From Diphasiastrum complanatum (Eukaryota > Streptophyta > Lycopodiopsida > Lycopodiales > Lycopodiaceae): a stretch of 64,000 nucleotides of DNA. Position 1 is the stretch's first letter, and every line of letters starts with the position of its first letter. Of this stretch, positions 10,409 to 22,761 are shown one piece after another. The stretch lies in NCBI GenBank assembly GCA_029204225.1, contig CM055093.1, positions 32,499,777-32,563,776 of the forward strand, written 5' to 3'. The notes beneath the pieces were generated by a model that did not search any database, was not told the DNA's origin, and saw only the letters and a program-made list of their open reading frames with translations. A program made the position numbers and the translations under genes.

Positions 10409-11377
10409 TCTTCTACCTATACTTCCTAGTCTTCGCGCTATACTATCCATCGTGATGTCCCATCTGCAACGAACATCATGATCCTTCCTAGCACAAGCAT
10501 GGTCACTCAGTGGATGACCCTTGCGGACCCTCTACTCACTACAATGGGTACTCATGAGAGAGTTTTTTTTGGCCGAATCAATATGGATTTTATTACTCTT
10601 GCCTTCAGTACGTGGAAGGAAGAGAAATCCAAATTTTAACTCACTTTTCAGGGAGCCACACACAAGGTGCGCGTCACTGAGGTTGCCCTTGCAGCCATAG
10701 GTACAACATCTGGTACGCAAGCCTCACTCAATCACAAGCAGGCCAAACAAGCCATGAAGCCATACATTGACCTCACCAATGATCTGCACTGGACCAATGA
10801 TGAATACCTTTTGGAAGCCATCACTAAGCCTTCAATACACGCTGCTGCCCAGCTATTGAACAACTTCCTGATGGTTGGCAACCTCAAGAAAGACCGCATC
10901 ACGTCTCAGATCCTCCATAGGATATTGGAGTCCTATACCAAGTTGGCCAAAGCCCCTCTTGAACCATATAATTGGTTCAAGACTATTTCTAGTGAGCTCA
11001 AACGAGCTATTAAGGCCAATACTAAGCAACAGTTTGTTGCTGGCTCTTTATTGTCTCTTCTAGCCGCTTCTCACCTAGAAAACAAAATCCATGGTTCTCA
11101 CCTAAATTTTGTGCTTTCAGTCTACGAAGAAGCACCGACCGAGTTGTCTCACCAGGCCTCGAGTTCTCATAGTGGTTGTCGTCCATGCAGCGAGATCGTC
11201 ATTCCTGACTCGCCTTCCGTGTCACAACGTCGCACTAGGCATACATCATCAGCTGCGCTTCCACCTCCTCCTGCTGTTCGCACTGAACTTCCCATTTCCC
11301 CCATCTCTGATTCTTCCCTCGCCTCCCTGTTAGTATCTACATTCAAATGTCATTTCAAACTATTTGAAAAAACTTGA
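10409..11377 (+). pseudogene. Gypsy-1 extra ORF downstream of pol ('ORF3'), function unknown
   Basis: One frame from ATG 10409 (MSSTYTS) to 11377 holds about 320 codons with two stops (near 10430 and 10637). The last 236 codons are uninterrupted. The N-terminal part carries FFGRINMDFITLAFSTWKEE, then an alpha-helical looking region with EPYNWFKTISSELKRAIK and FVAGSLLSLLAASHLENKI. This matches in spacing and key residues a stretch of the extra ORFs of the inner element (YDWAQFVSNCLHECIKN) and the outer element (NYNWAHLVQEEI). A Ser/Pro-rich linker follows (ASSSHSG to PPPPAVRTELPISP), then the ORF stops. No membrane segment or signal peptide is seen. The family is not one I can name; an Athila-type env-like ORF or the 'putative plant transposon protein' group are comparators to test. 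Confidence 0.6.
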
Positions 11378-12288
11378 AAACTTGGCCATCTCTGACTACT
11401 TTGACGATCGACCAAATTATCCAAAGTATTCAAAGTGTCTGATTGATTCGACAATCGACTAAATGTCGAACACATTGCACATAGTAAATTGTACACTTGT
11501 CTACTATCTACAGGTGTACTGATTTGCACATACATTCATGACCAACATCTGGTTAGATTAAAGTAGTCATGTAATTATAGATTAGTTAAGGAATTCTTGT
11601 AATCACAAGTACATTATGTATATATACATCCAGATCACACTCACCATGTAGTGGAAGATTGAGCATTAGAAGTTATGCCACATTTAGACTGTAATCACTT
11701 GTGTTGTTCGTGCTCCATATTGAGCAAATGCTCTTGTGACAAGCATTCAGTGTAAAATACCAACAACACTTTCTATTATCTATGTCTAATCTGGATATGT
11801 GTGTGTTGTGATTGATTGCACTTTTCTAATTACTTGTCTCAATTCGCTCACTCGGTCTAATCGAATCATGGACGTCTTCGACTCCTTAGAATTTGATCAG
11901 ACTATGGCTATCTCTGACGCTTGAGGAATGAATGTTATCTTTCTGCACTACTAAACTAGATTCTGAATTGAACTTCATTTTCAAACTGAACATCAATAAT
12001 TTCACATATTGTTTATCCTCTTTGGTGACTGTACTCAAATCACATAATTCGTTTGAGTATGTAACTATTTCTAGCTATCCTTAACGCATGAGCTATCATT
12101 CTATTTGGCATTTTCTATCCTATCATTGTCGTTGAGATCGTCCTTGCTGATAGTCGGTAGTAGCCAGTCAGTCGATACCAGCGCTTGAGTGTCGATCCAC
12201 AGCTTCAACAATCACCCTACCTTGTTGCTGCCATCGACTTGTTCCACATTATCTCTCTTTATCCTTCTCCAACAAGGTGGTATCAAAG
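11378..12288 (+). repeat. Probable Copia LTR remnant ending in a PBS-like site
   Basis: A non-coding stretch of about 0.9 kb ends CTTCTCCAACA, followed within 3 bp by TGGTATCAAAGC (12277-12288), close to the Met-tRNA primer site. TATATATACA near 11620 could be a TATA box. The start is not defined. It is cut at about 12310 by a minus-strand LTR. Confidence 0.5.
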
Positions 12289-12310
12289 CTATCAGATTAA
12301 AACTGAGAGG

Positions 12311-13040
12311 TTATTGTGTCATAAATTAGAGGTATTGGCAATGGAAGCTTGAGCGAGTGTGGTGTGTAGGATCAGAAGCGCCACAATTAGCAGCAGAACG
12401 TTCAAAATGAATGAATAAATAAATGTGCAATGGAACAAAAACTGAATGGAGACAAAATGTACTCTGATTAATTTCAAACAAGGAGTACAATTGCATGAAG
12501 TGAAAACTTCAGTTGGTTGAGCATGATAACGTTGGCTATAGAGTGAGAACTCCAATCGTTGTGTGTGATAACACATGCAACGGAAGTATCTGAATGAACT
12601 AATAGAAACAATTATCAAATGTTTTAGATATCAGAAGCTTATCAGAATCACTGAAGAGTTTTCTGATGAAGATACTTATCTTGATATTCTCAAAATATCT
12701 ACAACTACTTTTTTTACAGCTATTACAACCGCTTCATACAAATGATCAATTTTTACACTGGGTCAAAAATACAGTCAGGTTCAGATTTTCCAAGATCAAA
12801 AAAATCAAACCCGATTTGACCCGATCTAGGGTTGAAGACGTCTAGATGATTCTGTCTTGATCTGGTCTGATCCAAGGTTGGAAATTTTCTGTTTGTTAGG
12901 CTTGACATTGGGTCGAAAAAATCCGATACTAAATTTTTCGATTCTTTGAAAAACTCGAGCAATCTGTTTTCTAGGTTTTGTAAAGTTTTCAGGATGCTCG
13001 TTAACAAATGGATTTGAGGCTAAGCATCGAATTCCAACAC
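12311..13040 (-). repeat. Copia LTR (minus orientation), 3' LTR of a decayed Copia element
   Basis: On the minus strand it begins TGTTGGAATTCGATGC at 13040, directly after a purine tract AAGGGAGAG, the classic PPT-LTR border. It ends ...TTTATGACACA near 12311. Most of it is repeated in direct orientation at 15018-15695, and its last ~120 bp are repeated in inverted orientation at 14390-14513. Confidence 0.75.
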
Positions 13041-14350
13041 TCTCCCTTAATGTGGAGCCTGAAAAACTTTGATCTTCATATTTAACATATCGTTGAATCT
13101 GAACTAGTGCTCTTTTGCCAAAGCCCTTATGAAGTAATCTGTTGCCATCAGATTTGTTCTGTTGGTTGATTTTTATACTCCGCGATAGTAGTTGGCTGGA
13201 CTTTTATCAGGCCTTTTGAACTCTAGTGCTAGCAAGTATTTTAGATCCTTCATCAGATTTAGATTGATTCTGTTTAATAGAGTATTATCTACATTGAATG
13301 TGTAGTTGATGAAGAAATTCGATACAGACTTGAAATGAAATTCGAGTCTATTGAGTTTGGATAGAAACCATTCTCGTATAGAAATACAAATTTGTTGTCT
13401 TTTGCCGCTTTGCACTGGTCAGCATTAGTAATTGACTTTGCCTCAGAATTTGTATTTGATTCTTGCACAAAGTAGCAAGGTGGATCATCCCTAAATAGGG
13501 ATGGAAGTTGTTTGGATTGATTAAATCTTTGAAATTTGATTATTTAATGTGCAGTCCATTGAGATTTTGACTACAGTATCGATTTTCTAATTTTTGATCC
13601 TTGGGTCAGATTTTGTTGTAGCTTTCTCTTTGTGGTCAAAAAATTGATCTTCCGGAAAAATGACATTTCTGCTCGTAAATGTTTGTTGTTTGTCCAAGTT
13701 GTAGAGCTTGTATGCCTTCTGATATGGAGAGTATCCAATAAAGATTGATTTGTTGTTGTTCAACCCTTGAATCAGATTTTGACTTGTCGACCCTAGGGTC
13801 AAATTTTGACTATTCGATCTTTGGGTCAGATTTTGATGTAGATCAGCAGAGATTTGATTGAAAGCTTTGCATCTAAACACTCTAATATTTCTTGTTGTTG
13901 GAACTTCTTCTTCTTCTCATTATTGAATTCTAAAATTCTGTCGTCCTTGATAAGATGGCCAGTTCTCTTACAGTATTTGTAAAATAGATTCTACATAGGC
14001 TGGGATGATGAAGAATCAAAATTCGACCCTGAGCCAGAATTCGACCTTGAGGAAAAATTCGATCCAGACTGCATGTTGCTCCTTAATTTGTCAGGATAAT
14101 CTGACTACGTAGATCTATTTGATCTAAACTTATGATTTTTGGAATATAGAAGTTGAGGATCCGACCCTGAGCCTGAGAAGGTTGCAGATTTTCTGACTTC
14201 CTCTTGTAGGAGCAATGAAATCACTCTTGACAGGGTGAGATGCTCCTGGATCGAAATTGCCAGGACCCAATTTTCATAGGCTTCAAGAAGACTCGATAGT
14301 AGAGTCATAACAACATTGGAATCTTCAATGACTGAGCCAGTTGCAGCCAT
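13041..14350 (-). pseudogene. Copia fragments: gag piece and integrase C-terminal piece
   Basis: Minus strand: 14350-14105 reads a Copia gag stretch (SNVVMTLLSSLLEAYENW, LQEEVRKS, LLYSKN). A repeated Gly/Ser/Asn-type segment follows (14060-14000), shared with Copia-3 at 56500-56600. 13790-13620 reads the end of integrase (KSIFIGYSPYQKAYKLYN, TSRNVIFPEDQFF). Protease, integrase core and most of RT are missing or unreadable. The family is the same as Copia-3. Confidence 0.7.
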
Positions 14351-14389
14351 CTACTCCAAAAGGGTTTTAAAAGTGATGAGCCACTCAGT

Positions 14390-15015
14390 TGTTGTTCCAT
14401 TGCGCATTTATTTATTCCTTCATTTTGAACATTCTGCTGCTAACTATGGTGCTTCCGATCCTACGCACCACACTCACTCAAGCTTCTACTGCCAATACCA
14501 TCAATTTTCAGCATGGTATCAGAGCAGACAATTCAGTAATCTGCACATTATCTGCGGATTATCAAGCCTTGTCTGTACCAAGTCGTTGTTCTATCAAGGC
14601 GCAGCCAACAGGATTTTGAAATCGTTGTATCTACCAACGATCTCACTCAACCAGAATGGATCTACCTTCTAGTTCTTCTGTCATCGAGAGACTCGATGGA
14701 AGTAACTACCATCTCTAGAAGTTTAAAACAAAGACCATACTATTAGCCAAGGATCTGTGGGACATCATTGATGGCACAGAGGTTAAACTAGAGGGTGATG
14801 CAACCACTATCACCAAATGGAGACTAAAAGATGGCAAGGCATTTGCCTACATCACTCTCAACATCTAAGACACTCAAATCATTCACATAAGTGCTACTCA
14901 GACTGCCAAGGATGTATGGAACATCCTAGCAACCCTGCATGGTATCAAGGATACCACATCCAAATTACATTTGAGGAAGAAATTCTTCAACATAAAGATG
15001 TCTGAAGCAGAAAGT
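14390..15015 (+). pseudogene. Copia LTR end, PBS and gag start (plus orientation)
   Basis: 14390-14513 is the last ~120 bp of the LTR seen at 12311-13040, inverted relative to it. A PBS TGGTATCAGAGC follows at 14514-14525. From ATG 14657 a Copia gag N-terminus runs MDLPSSSSVIERLDGSNYHL, with in-frame stops, then WKRLK-like and LHLRKKFFNIKMSEAES to 15015. It faces away from the gag fragment at 14105-14350, so two oppositely oriented copies are joined head to head here. Confidence 0.75.
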
Positions 15016-15017
15016 GT

Positions 15018-15695
15018 CTCGAAGACAAAATGTACTCTAATTAGTATCAAACAAGGAGTACAATAGCATAAAGTAAAAAATTCAGTTAGTTGAGCGTGAT
15101 AACATTGGCTACAGAGTGAGAACTCTGATCGTTTTGTGGAAAACACATGCAACAGAACTATTTGAATGAATTAATAAAAACAATTTCTAGATGTTTTAAA
15201 TATCAAAAGATTATTATAATCACAAAAGAAGTTTTCTGATGAAGATACTTATCTTGATATACTCAAAATATCTAGAACTACTTCTTCTACAATTATTACA
15301 ACCACCTCATAACTATAACTGTATGTACAATGTAGGCGAACTATCAACGCAAAGTCGTTGGGTCATATTTTAGACCAACAATATCGAATTTTACAAAGGA
15401 TCGATCTTTACACTGGGTTAAAAATATAGTTAAGGTCGGATTTTTCAGGGTTGAAAAGATCAGACCCGATTCAACCCAATCAAGGGTTGAAGACGGCCCG
15501 GAAAATTTTGCCTCAATCCGATCCGATCCAAGGTCAAAAAATCTCTATTTGTTAGGCTTGACATTGGGTCGGAAAAATTGGATACTGGATTTTTTGATCT
15601 TTTGAGAAACTCGAGCCTTTTGTTTTCTGGGTTTTGTAAAGTTTTCAAGATGCTCATTAACAAATGGATTTGAGACTGAGCATCGAATTCCAACA
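15018..15695 (-). repeat. Copia LTR, second copy (truncated)
   Basis: Direct repeat of 12450-13040; it starts (minus strand) TGTTGGAATTCGATGC at 15695. It is truncated near 15018, where the plus-strand gag fragment ends. About 70 bp (near 15330-15400) have no counterpart in the other copy. Copia-2 gag follows on the + strand from ~15726. Confidence 0.75.
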
Positions 15696-15725
15696 TATTG
15701 CACCATTTCAATTACTATCAATTCA

Positions 15726-18700
15726 ATATGTCTCACACTAGTAACACTTCATCATCGTCATCATCCAACAAAATCAAGATCATCGACAAATTTAATGGCT
15801 CAAACTTTTATATCTAGAAGTTATGAAATGTCGGATGATGCTTATTGATAGAGATCTTTGAGATTTTGTGGACCCGAAACCGGATGAGATTGATTACGAA
15901 TTAGCTAAGGCATGGAAAATCAAAGATCAGCAGGCCCTAGCATCAATCACACTAAATCTGGATGATTCCCAGATATCTCATGTTACCACTTGCAAGTCCT
16001 CTAAGGAAGCATTAGATTTGTTGTCAAATATCTATGAGACTCAAGATGTGACCACCCGCTTACACCTTAGAAAGAAGTTCTTTACTCTTAGAATGTCTAA
16101 TTCAACAGCCATTACTGCCCACATCAACAATTTTAAATCTTTACTAGATCAATTGTCAGCTATAGGATGTGCTATTCAGGATAACAATGTAGTAATGACT
16201 TTACTTTCTTCTTTACCAAAGTCTTATGGGCACTTTGTTGTAATGATCTCCACTCAACCCGATCTGACTCTTCAAAAGATCATCGATCATCTTCTTCATG
16301 AAGAGATATGGAGAAAGGCCAACGATTTGGCCATCAAAGAAAAATCTCTGCTATTATACTCCAAGAAGAAAGACAATTGCAAGGGCAAGAATCAGATACA
16401 GAAACAACAGCAAAAGCCTCAACCTTCATTTGAGAGCAGTGGATCCAGAAGGCAACTCTTTTGCAGATACTACAAGGGGGTGAACCACAACATCAAAGAT
16501 TGTCATATTCGAATCTACAATGAGGCGAAGAAGCAGCAACACCAATAGGCAGACTCTACTAATACAACAAAATTTAAGGAGGAGAACTCTAATGATGTCA
16601 AACCATCATAATTGTTAATGGCTTGGAAAGGTAGTGATGCAGACTATGATAGCTGGTATCTCGACAGTGGTGCTACCCAATATATAAGTCCTCGAAGAGA
16701 ACGGTTTACTGAATATGTGGCTTACACCAGAGACGAATTCATCTACCTCGAAGATTCTAGCACCATCCACATAAAAGACAAAGGAACGGTCAAGATCATG
16801 TTCAAAATGCATTATTCATTTCTGTTTTGAATGTCCTTCATGTACCTCAGTTGTCTAAGAATCTTTTTTTCTATTTCAAAGATAACTAATGTGGGCTACA
16901 ATGTTATCTTTTCTCTTGAGTAGTGTACAATCTTCGACAAATCTTCTACTTTGACTACTTGCTCTCGAGTTGGGAACTTATATGTACTTTCTAATCTAAT
17001 GCACTAGCTACTACTTCTTATGAGAATGTAAATGATCAAGCATTATTGTGGCATGGTTGATTTGGACATGCTAATGCAAGATCCCTTTCTTACATGCATT
17101 GTAACAATTTAGTTAATGGATTGAATTTTCCTCTTTCATTAGATAGAATTTTCTATGAGTCTTACATTTATGGCAAACATTCAAGAAGCAGATTCCCCAT
17201 AACACACTCCATCAAAACAAATCATGTATTAGAGCTTTTGCCTAGTGATATTTGCGGTCCAATGTCAATCCTTAGGAGATGCACTTTACTTTATCACCTT
17301 TATAGATGACTATTTGAGATGGACGACAGTCATGTTCATAAAGCATAAATCTGAAACCTTTGAATGCTTTAAGATATTCAAGACCATGGCTGAAACCCAA
17401 ACGTCTAGAAAGGTGAAAGCACTTCAAAGCGATGGTGGTGGTGAATACATATCAAATAAGATGTATGACTCTTTGGCCGAACATAATATTCAAAAATAAT
17501 TTGCAACCTCCCAATCACCTCAACAGAATAGAATTGCAGAAAGAAAGAAGCGAACGCTACTTAATTCAACTAGATCTATGCCACATCAATCCAATTTACC
17601 TTCAAAATTTTGGGTAGAAGCCATTGCCACAGCATGTTATCTATAGAATATATCCATCACAAAAGCATGCAATAGCAAAACTCCTTATCAAGTGTGGAAT
17701 GGACACAAATCTAGTGTCAGTCATCTTCAAATATTCAGTTGTGTATGCTTTGTTCATCTTCCTAAGCAACTTAGGAAGAGATTGGACCAAAGGTCGAATA
17801 AATGCATTTTCATTGGCTATCCTGATGAACATAAAGCTTACAAAGTTTATGATCCATCCACCAATGTGGCATTTTTTTCTAGGGATGTAATCTTCAAAGA
17901 GGATGTATTCTATGACTTTAAACAACCATCAACAAATAATGTTGAGTCATTTCATACTATCCTACACAACATCAAATCTTCCACTCATAATGTCCCTTCT
18001 ATATAACCTGTAGCCGAAGAAATTCGAGCTACAAAAGTCGCGAGCAGTCGACAATACCAATTGAAAGACCAGATCAAGCCAGCTCGAGCAAATATGGAGA
18101 AATTCGGGAAGAGACACCATTCAAACTGGTCACCCAATTGTTCGAAGATCTTCGAGAACTCGAACAGTGTCTGAAAGGTAGACACCTCAAAATTTTTGGA
18201 TTTCATCTGGAGATCTAGAGATCCTAGCCGGAGCTATCAACTCTAAGAATGTCGTGAAGTGGCATGAGGCAATGGAAAGTGAGTACAACTCACTTTTATC
18301 GAACCAGACCTGGACCCTGGTCGACTTCCCCACCCACTCACAAGAGAGGTATTGACAGCAAATGAATCTTCAAGAAGAAGACCAACTCTGATGGTTCCAT
18401 TGCAAAATGGAAGGCAAAGGATTCACTCAAATCCAGAGAGTGGATTACCAAGAAATATTTAGTCATGTTGTCAAGATGTAGTCAATCAGGGCTCTCATTA
18501 CACTTGTAGCTGCCAAAGACCTTGAGATGCATCTAATGAATTTCACAACAACCTTTCTCAATGGCTATGTCAAAGATGAGTTGTACACCTTTCCACATCA
18601 AAGGCCAAGAGCACAAAGTGTGCAAGCTACACAAAGCAATGTATGGGTTGAAACTAGTTGCAAAGGCTTGGTTCAAATGCATTAATGCTTGTCTCATTCA

Positions 18701-18785
18701 ATTAGGCTTTGCAAATAATTTAGCTGACTGCAATGTTTATTCCAAACACATAGGTGTCAATACAGTTTACATAGTTCTATATGTA
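15726..18785 (+). pseudogene. Copia-2 first part: gag, protease, integrase, RT N-terminus
   Basis: Gag 15726-16545, open from 15868: RLHLRKKFFTLRMSNS, QDNNVVMTLLSSLPKSYGHF. Its zinc knuckle CRYYKGVNHNIKDC has Tyr for the second Cys. Protease WYLDSGATQYIS keeps the D-S-G triad. Integrase 17070-17700: FITFIDDYLRW, LQSDGGGEYISNKM and RIAERKKRT (D, D, E present), split by stops and one frameshift near 17275. The integrase C-terminus is CIFIGYPDEHKAYKVYD, FFSRDVIFKED. RT begins KWHEAMESEYNSLLSNQTWTLVD (about 18250) and FTTTFLNGYVKDELY, with several frame changes. Coding stops at 18785, just before the catalytic YxDD, where the outer LTR element is inserted; the rest lies at 40908 onward. Confidence 0.87.
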
Positions 18786-18850
18786 TGTGGGTGTCGGAAT
18801 ACAAGGCCTAAGGGGCATTTCGATGGAGCTCGGGAGAACTAGATATGTGG

Positions 18851-19569
18851 TGTTAGGCCCCAAGTATGGCACCCTATGTGCATAAAAAGTCCAACTTGTG
18901 GTGCCATTAGTCACTTAAGGGGCAAGAAATTAAATTTTGCAAATCCCAAGGTTTAAACTTAGACTTAAAAATTGTATGCAAAAGTCAATGTCAAGATTCT
19001 AAAAAGAGCTTACATTCTATATTGAGACTTGACATCCCTAGTCCCATAAGTAAATGTGGAAAGGACACTCCACAAGCTTCTATTAAGAGAAGCCTTTTTA
19101 TGTACTTTCTATCCTTAATGCAAGAGAGCTAAGTGCTACCATTTTGGGTCCACTTGTGCTAATTTTGGTGTGTGACTAATTATAGTATGACTTTATGCTT
19201 ATCACTTTTGTTTCTAAGTTCTTGCTATTTTAGCCCATGTTAGCATATGTGCTTAATCAAATTTTGTTTCTAATTTAGTGGAGCTTTTTAGAGAGTTTGT
19301 GGAAGAGTGTATGAGTGAGTAGAGAGGGAAGAGAGAGAGAGAGAGAGGAGAAGGTGTGGAAGAGTGTGTTAGAGTTAGTGTGGTTTTGGTTTTAAAGTTA
19401 GTACTATTTGGTTTTAGTTGTGTTTTCAAGGCATCTTGCTTGCAAGTAGAAATAGTGTTAACCTTTTTTGTTTTCCATGCATCTTCAAGGCTCCTAGGTT
19501 TGAGCCCTATCTTCCATGCTACAAACGACTTAGGAGGAGAAGGTGGAAGCCTTCTACTTCTTGACAACA
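18851..19569 (+). repeat. Outer element 5' LTR
   Basis: It starts TGTTAGGCCCC and ends TTGACAACA just before the PBS. It is nearly identical to 40198-40907. It contains a short GA run near 19330 (longer than in the 3' copy). About 65 bp (18786-18850) separate the Copia-2 break from this start and are unexplained; they may be a diverged LTR tip. Confidence 0.85.
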
Positions 19570-19570
19570 T

Positions 19571-19588
19571 TGGTGTCGTTGTCGGGGA
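19571..19588 (+). other. Primer-binding site, Athila-like
   Basis: TGGTGTCGTTGTCGGGGA follows the 5' LTR after one base. It differs by few bases from the TGGCGCCGTTG(T/C)CGGGG sites of plant Athila and related Gypsy elements (established knowledge), which points to Gypsy affinity. Confidence 0.75.
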
Positions 19589-20187
19589 GCCAAATGCTTG
19601 CTAACTTTTGTTGTTTTCCATTTTTCTATACTTGCTTTGTGGTAGGGACTGGTCACTAGTTTTTAGTGGTTACTTTGCAAATTTTTTATGACTGTTATGC
19701 TTGTGGTTTGGGTGTTTTGAGCATATGTATGTGAGGAACTATCATGAAACTATCATTCCTTCACAAGATAGTGCAAAAAACAGCCTTCAAACTAATTTTT
19801 AAACCATCATGAGTCTGCCTCCCCAAATCTGATTGTGGCAATTTCACAAAACTACCAAACAAAGTCTTGAATTCCCAACTGATGTTTGGAGGCCTAAATC
19901 TTGTCAACTTGCCTTGCCCTCTTAACTGAAGATAAAATGGACTTTGAGCTACCATCTATCAAAGGGGTGAGCTAGAATAGTAAGATCTGAAGATTTTACT
20001 CAAAAAAAAACTCCCTGGACCTGTTTTGGTTATCTGCTCAGCTTGGCTCACCTAGCTCAAATTAGAGAGACAATTATTTGCTGAAGACTGTATCAAAAAG
20101 GCGAGCCAAGAGCTTGCACCATTCTTGAAATATCTGACTCCAAAGTTTTTGAGAAACTTGTCTCTACAGCCTCAGTAAAAATCCATC

Positions 20188-20880
20188 TTGGCTCGTCTCC
20201 TTCACCATTGATAGATCTTGTTGAGTTAAGTACACTGTCTAGAGGGCAAGCCAAGAGCCCAAGTACTCGTCATGCTACATTGAAAAGTGTAAAAGTCCTG
20301 ATTTTGGCACTAAACAGCTTGCCAACTGGGATTCAAGAATTGATAAATCCCAAAGTGTCATATCTCACTGCTCTCTCAAGCTATTGGTTCTCCTATTTGC
20401 AGGTTGCATTCCCCACTCAAGAAGAGCTTAACTTGAGTTAGGAGAGCCAAGACACCCAAAGAATCAGCCAAAAAGTAAAAAAAAATCCAATATTTGTTAT
20501 TTTTGGCCTATATATATTCTTCACTTTTGGATATGTTGGCTCGCCTCTTTCACCATTGACAAATCTCATTGAGTTTAGTACACTGTGCAGAGGGCGAGCC
20601 AAGAGCCCAAGTACCCATCATGTTGCATTGAAAAATGTGAAAATCTTGATTTTTGCACTTTTTGGGATCCCCAATCTGATAGACTTTTTGTGAGTGTCAT
20701 ATCTCATTGTTCCCTCAAGGTCTTGGTTCGCCTATTTGCAGGTGGCATCCTCTACTTGTGAAGAAGCTAATTTGAGTCAGGAGAACCAAGATACCCACAA
20801 GATTGGCCAAAAACATAGATTTACTATTTTGGCCTACAGGCTTCAATTTTGGATATTTTGGCTCACCTCTTTCAGATCTG
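20188..20880 (+). repeat. Tandem repeat, ~320-348 bp period, two units plus a partial third
   Basis: Units begin at TTGGCTCG/A (20188, 20536, 20858). Shared landmarks are CACCATTGA, GTACACTGT, GCGAGCCAAGAGCCCAAGTA, GTGTCATATCTCA and CTATTTGCAGGT. The units are clearly diverged. Weaker echoes (GGCTCACCTAGCTC, GGCGAGCCAAGAGC) at 20040-20120 suggest an older copy upstream. Confidence 0.75.
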
Positions 20881-21389
20881 AGAGATCTAATACATGTCTT
20901 GACATCCCCATAAGGGCAAGCCCTATCTCCTAGAGGATTCATATATTTAAACTTTTTTCACTCCCAGCTTTCTACAATCCCAAAATTACCCCAGGACTCC
21001 AAAATTTGATATCTTGACTCCCCCCTTGGGTTTAACCTACATCCATCCACCCTTTATCACTGGCCAAAGAGGAGTCAATCTCAACCTATCTCCAACCATC
21101 ACACTTTCTGGATTCACCCAGCTACATATCTAGAATTGTCTTCCCATTTTGGGATCCCAAATCTGCAAGACCTTTTGTAAATCCCAAATCTACAATCCTT
21201 AATTCTCCAAATTCTCATATTCACGTTCTCCATTCCCATCTTAAATTCCCAGATTCGCTTCCCTCATTCACTCTTTGACAATCCCCAAATCCACATGTCT
21301 TGAGACTTGTTACAAATCTCAGATCTGCATTTTTCCAAATCCCAGCACCCAAATTCTGGGATCCCAAAAATCCTGGAATTCCTAATTCC

Positions 21390-21390
<1 letters not shown>

Positions 21391-21423
<33 letters not shown>
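21391..21423 (+). repeat. C33 homopolymer
   Basis: Uninterrupted run of 33 cytosines in the outer element leader. Length should be treated with care, as long poly-C is prone to sequencing and assembly error. Confidence 0.85.
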
Positions 21424-21425
<2 letters not shown>

Positions 21426-22614
21426 ATCTCATTCTTACATTCTCAATCTGACATTCCCAGAGTTTGAATTTTTGGATCCCCAAACAAGATATTTCTCTAA
21501 GCTACGAACTTAGACAAGATCTTTTGTTTGGATGCAACTAAGATCAGGTCGAAGGACTAAATCTAGGATCAAGAGAGAGGAAGAAAGTTCACTTGGAGAT
21601 CAGGAACCATCAACTAGCCATCCCCAAACCCAGAATCTCCAAGAGTAGTTCGACATGGCTGCTAATAATCCAAACCAACCACAAGAGAATCCAGTACCAC
21701 CTGAGGCACCAAGAGCCCAAAGGATCCCCAACCCGTTAGCCTTTGTTGTACCATTACTAGGAGCCATTCCACATAATCAACAAGCTCCTAGACTCAATCT
21801 GCCATGATATGATGGTACTACTGAACCAGCAGGCTACCTTCAAATTTATGAGGAAGCATGTGAAGTCTATGGAGAGATAACTCTAGAAGAAAAACTCTGA
21901 CTCTTTAGTATGACCCTCATTAATGCCACTCACGAGTGTTATTTCAACCTTGAGCGTCATGAACAAAATGAGTGGGACTCACTCAAGGACTCATTCGTTA
22001 AGAGATTCAAATCATCTGGATTTCTTGAAAGTCCATTTTTACTGCTTAGTAAGATCAAAATGAGAAAGGATGAGAGGGTACGTGAGTACATCGAATGACT
22101 CAAATGTCTTATAATATCCTGCCCACTTAGCACCTGATAAGGTCGTGCTCATACGCTTCATGGCTGGCCTCCCAAAATCTATTCAGCGTGAACTTAGACC
22201 TCCAGAATCCTATGCTACCTTACGTGATGCTATGGATGATGCCATCCACGAAGAGGATGAAGGCTCCAATGAAGAATACAAACCCCAATGTTCGTGAGCC
22301 ATTGTCTCTGACCAAAGCCATAGAGCCCAAGGTGAAGGACCCTCTGTCGATGTTGCCACACAATTGTTTTTACAACAACTTGAAACCATGAATAAAGCCC
22401 ACCAAGCATAGATAAATAAGATAACCAAAGATTTTGAACAGAAATTGAAAAATACTACATCACAAGGACCGATTGTCAACCAATTTCACAAGTGTGGTAA
22501 TGTTTGGTGTCCCACATGCCAATAAAATCAATTATTCGGCTGCCCATTAATTATTCATGTAGATCTAGTTGTTGCTCGCCCCTCTCTCTCTCGCAGATTA
22601 TCCCTGCTCGCTCG

Positions 22615-22761
<147 letters not shown>

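Larger units (their letters stand above)
5749..11377 (+). mobile_element. Gypsy-1: decayed Ty3/Gypsy element with extra 3' ORF, split by a solo LTR
   Basis: The + strand carries pol in the order RT, RNase H, integrase (5749-9605), the Ty3/Gypsy order, followed after ~800 bp by an extra ORF (10409-11377). A 654-bp solo LTR (7654-8307) interrupts pol. No LTR pair for the element itself could be identified in the window, and no gag or protease is visible upstream of 5749, so both ends are uncertain. Sequence motifs are close to those of the inner Gypsy element at 24-39 kb, so the two are related families. Confidence 0.8.
19589..21654 (+). other. Outer element leader (about 2 kb, non-coding)
   Basis: No convincing ORF. 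It holds a tandem repeat (20188-20880), a C33 homopolymer (21391-21423) and, between 20950 and 21520, a C/T-rich stretch with recurring AAATCCCAAATC-type words. A long leader before gag is common in large plant Gypsy elements. Confidence 0.6.

Noticed and set aside
10192-10455. 87-codon ORF before Gypsy-1 ORF3
   Set aside because: It overlaps the ORF3 start in another frame and has no domain; ORF3 is supported by similarity to two other elements.
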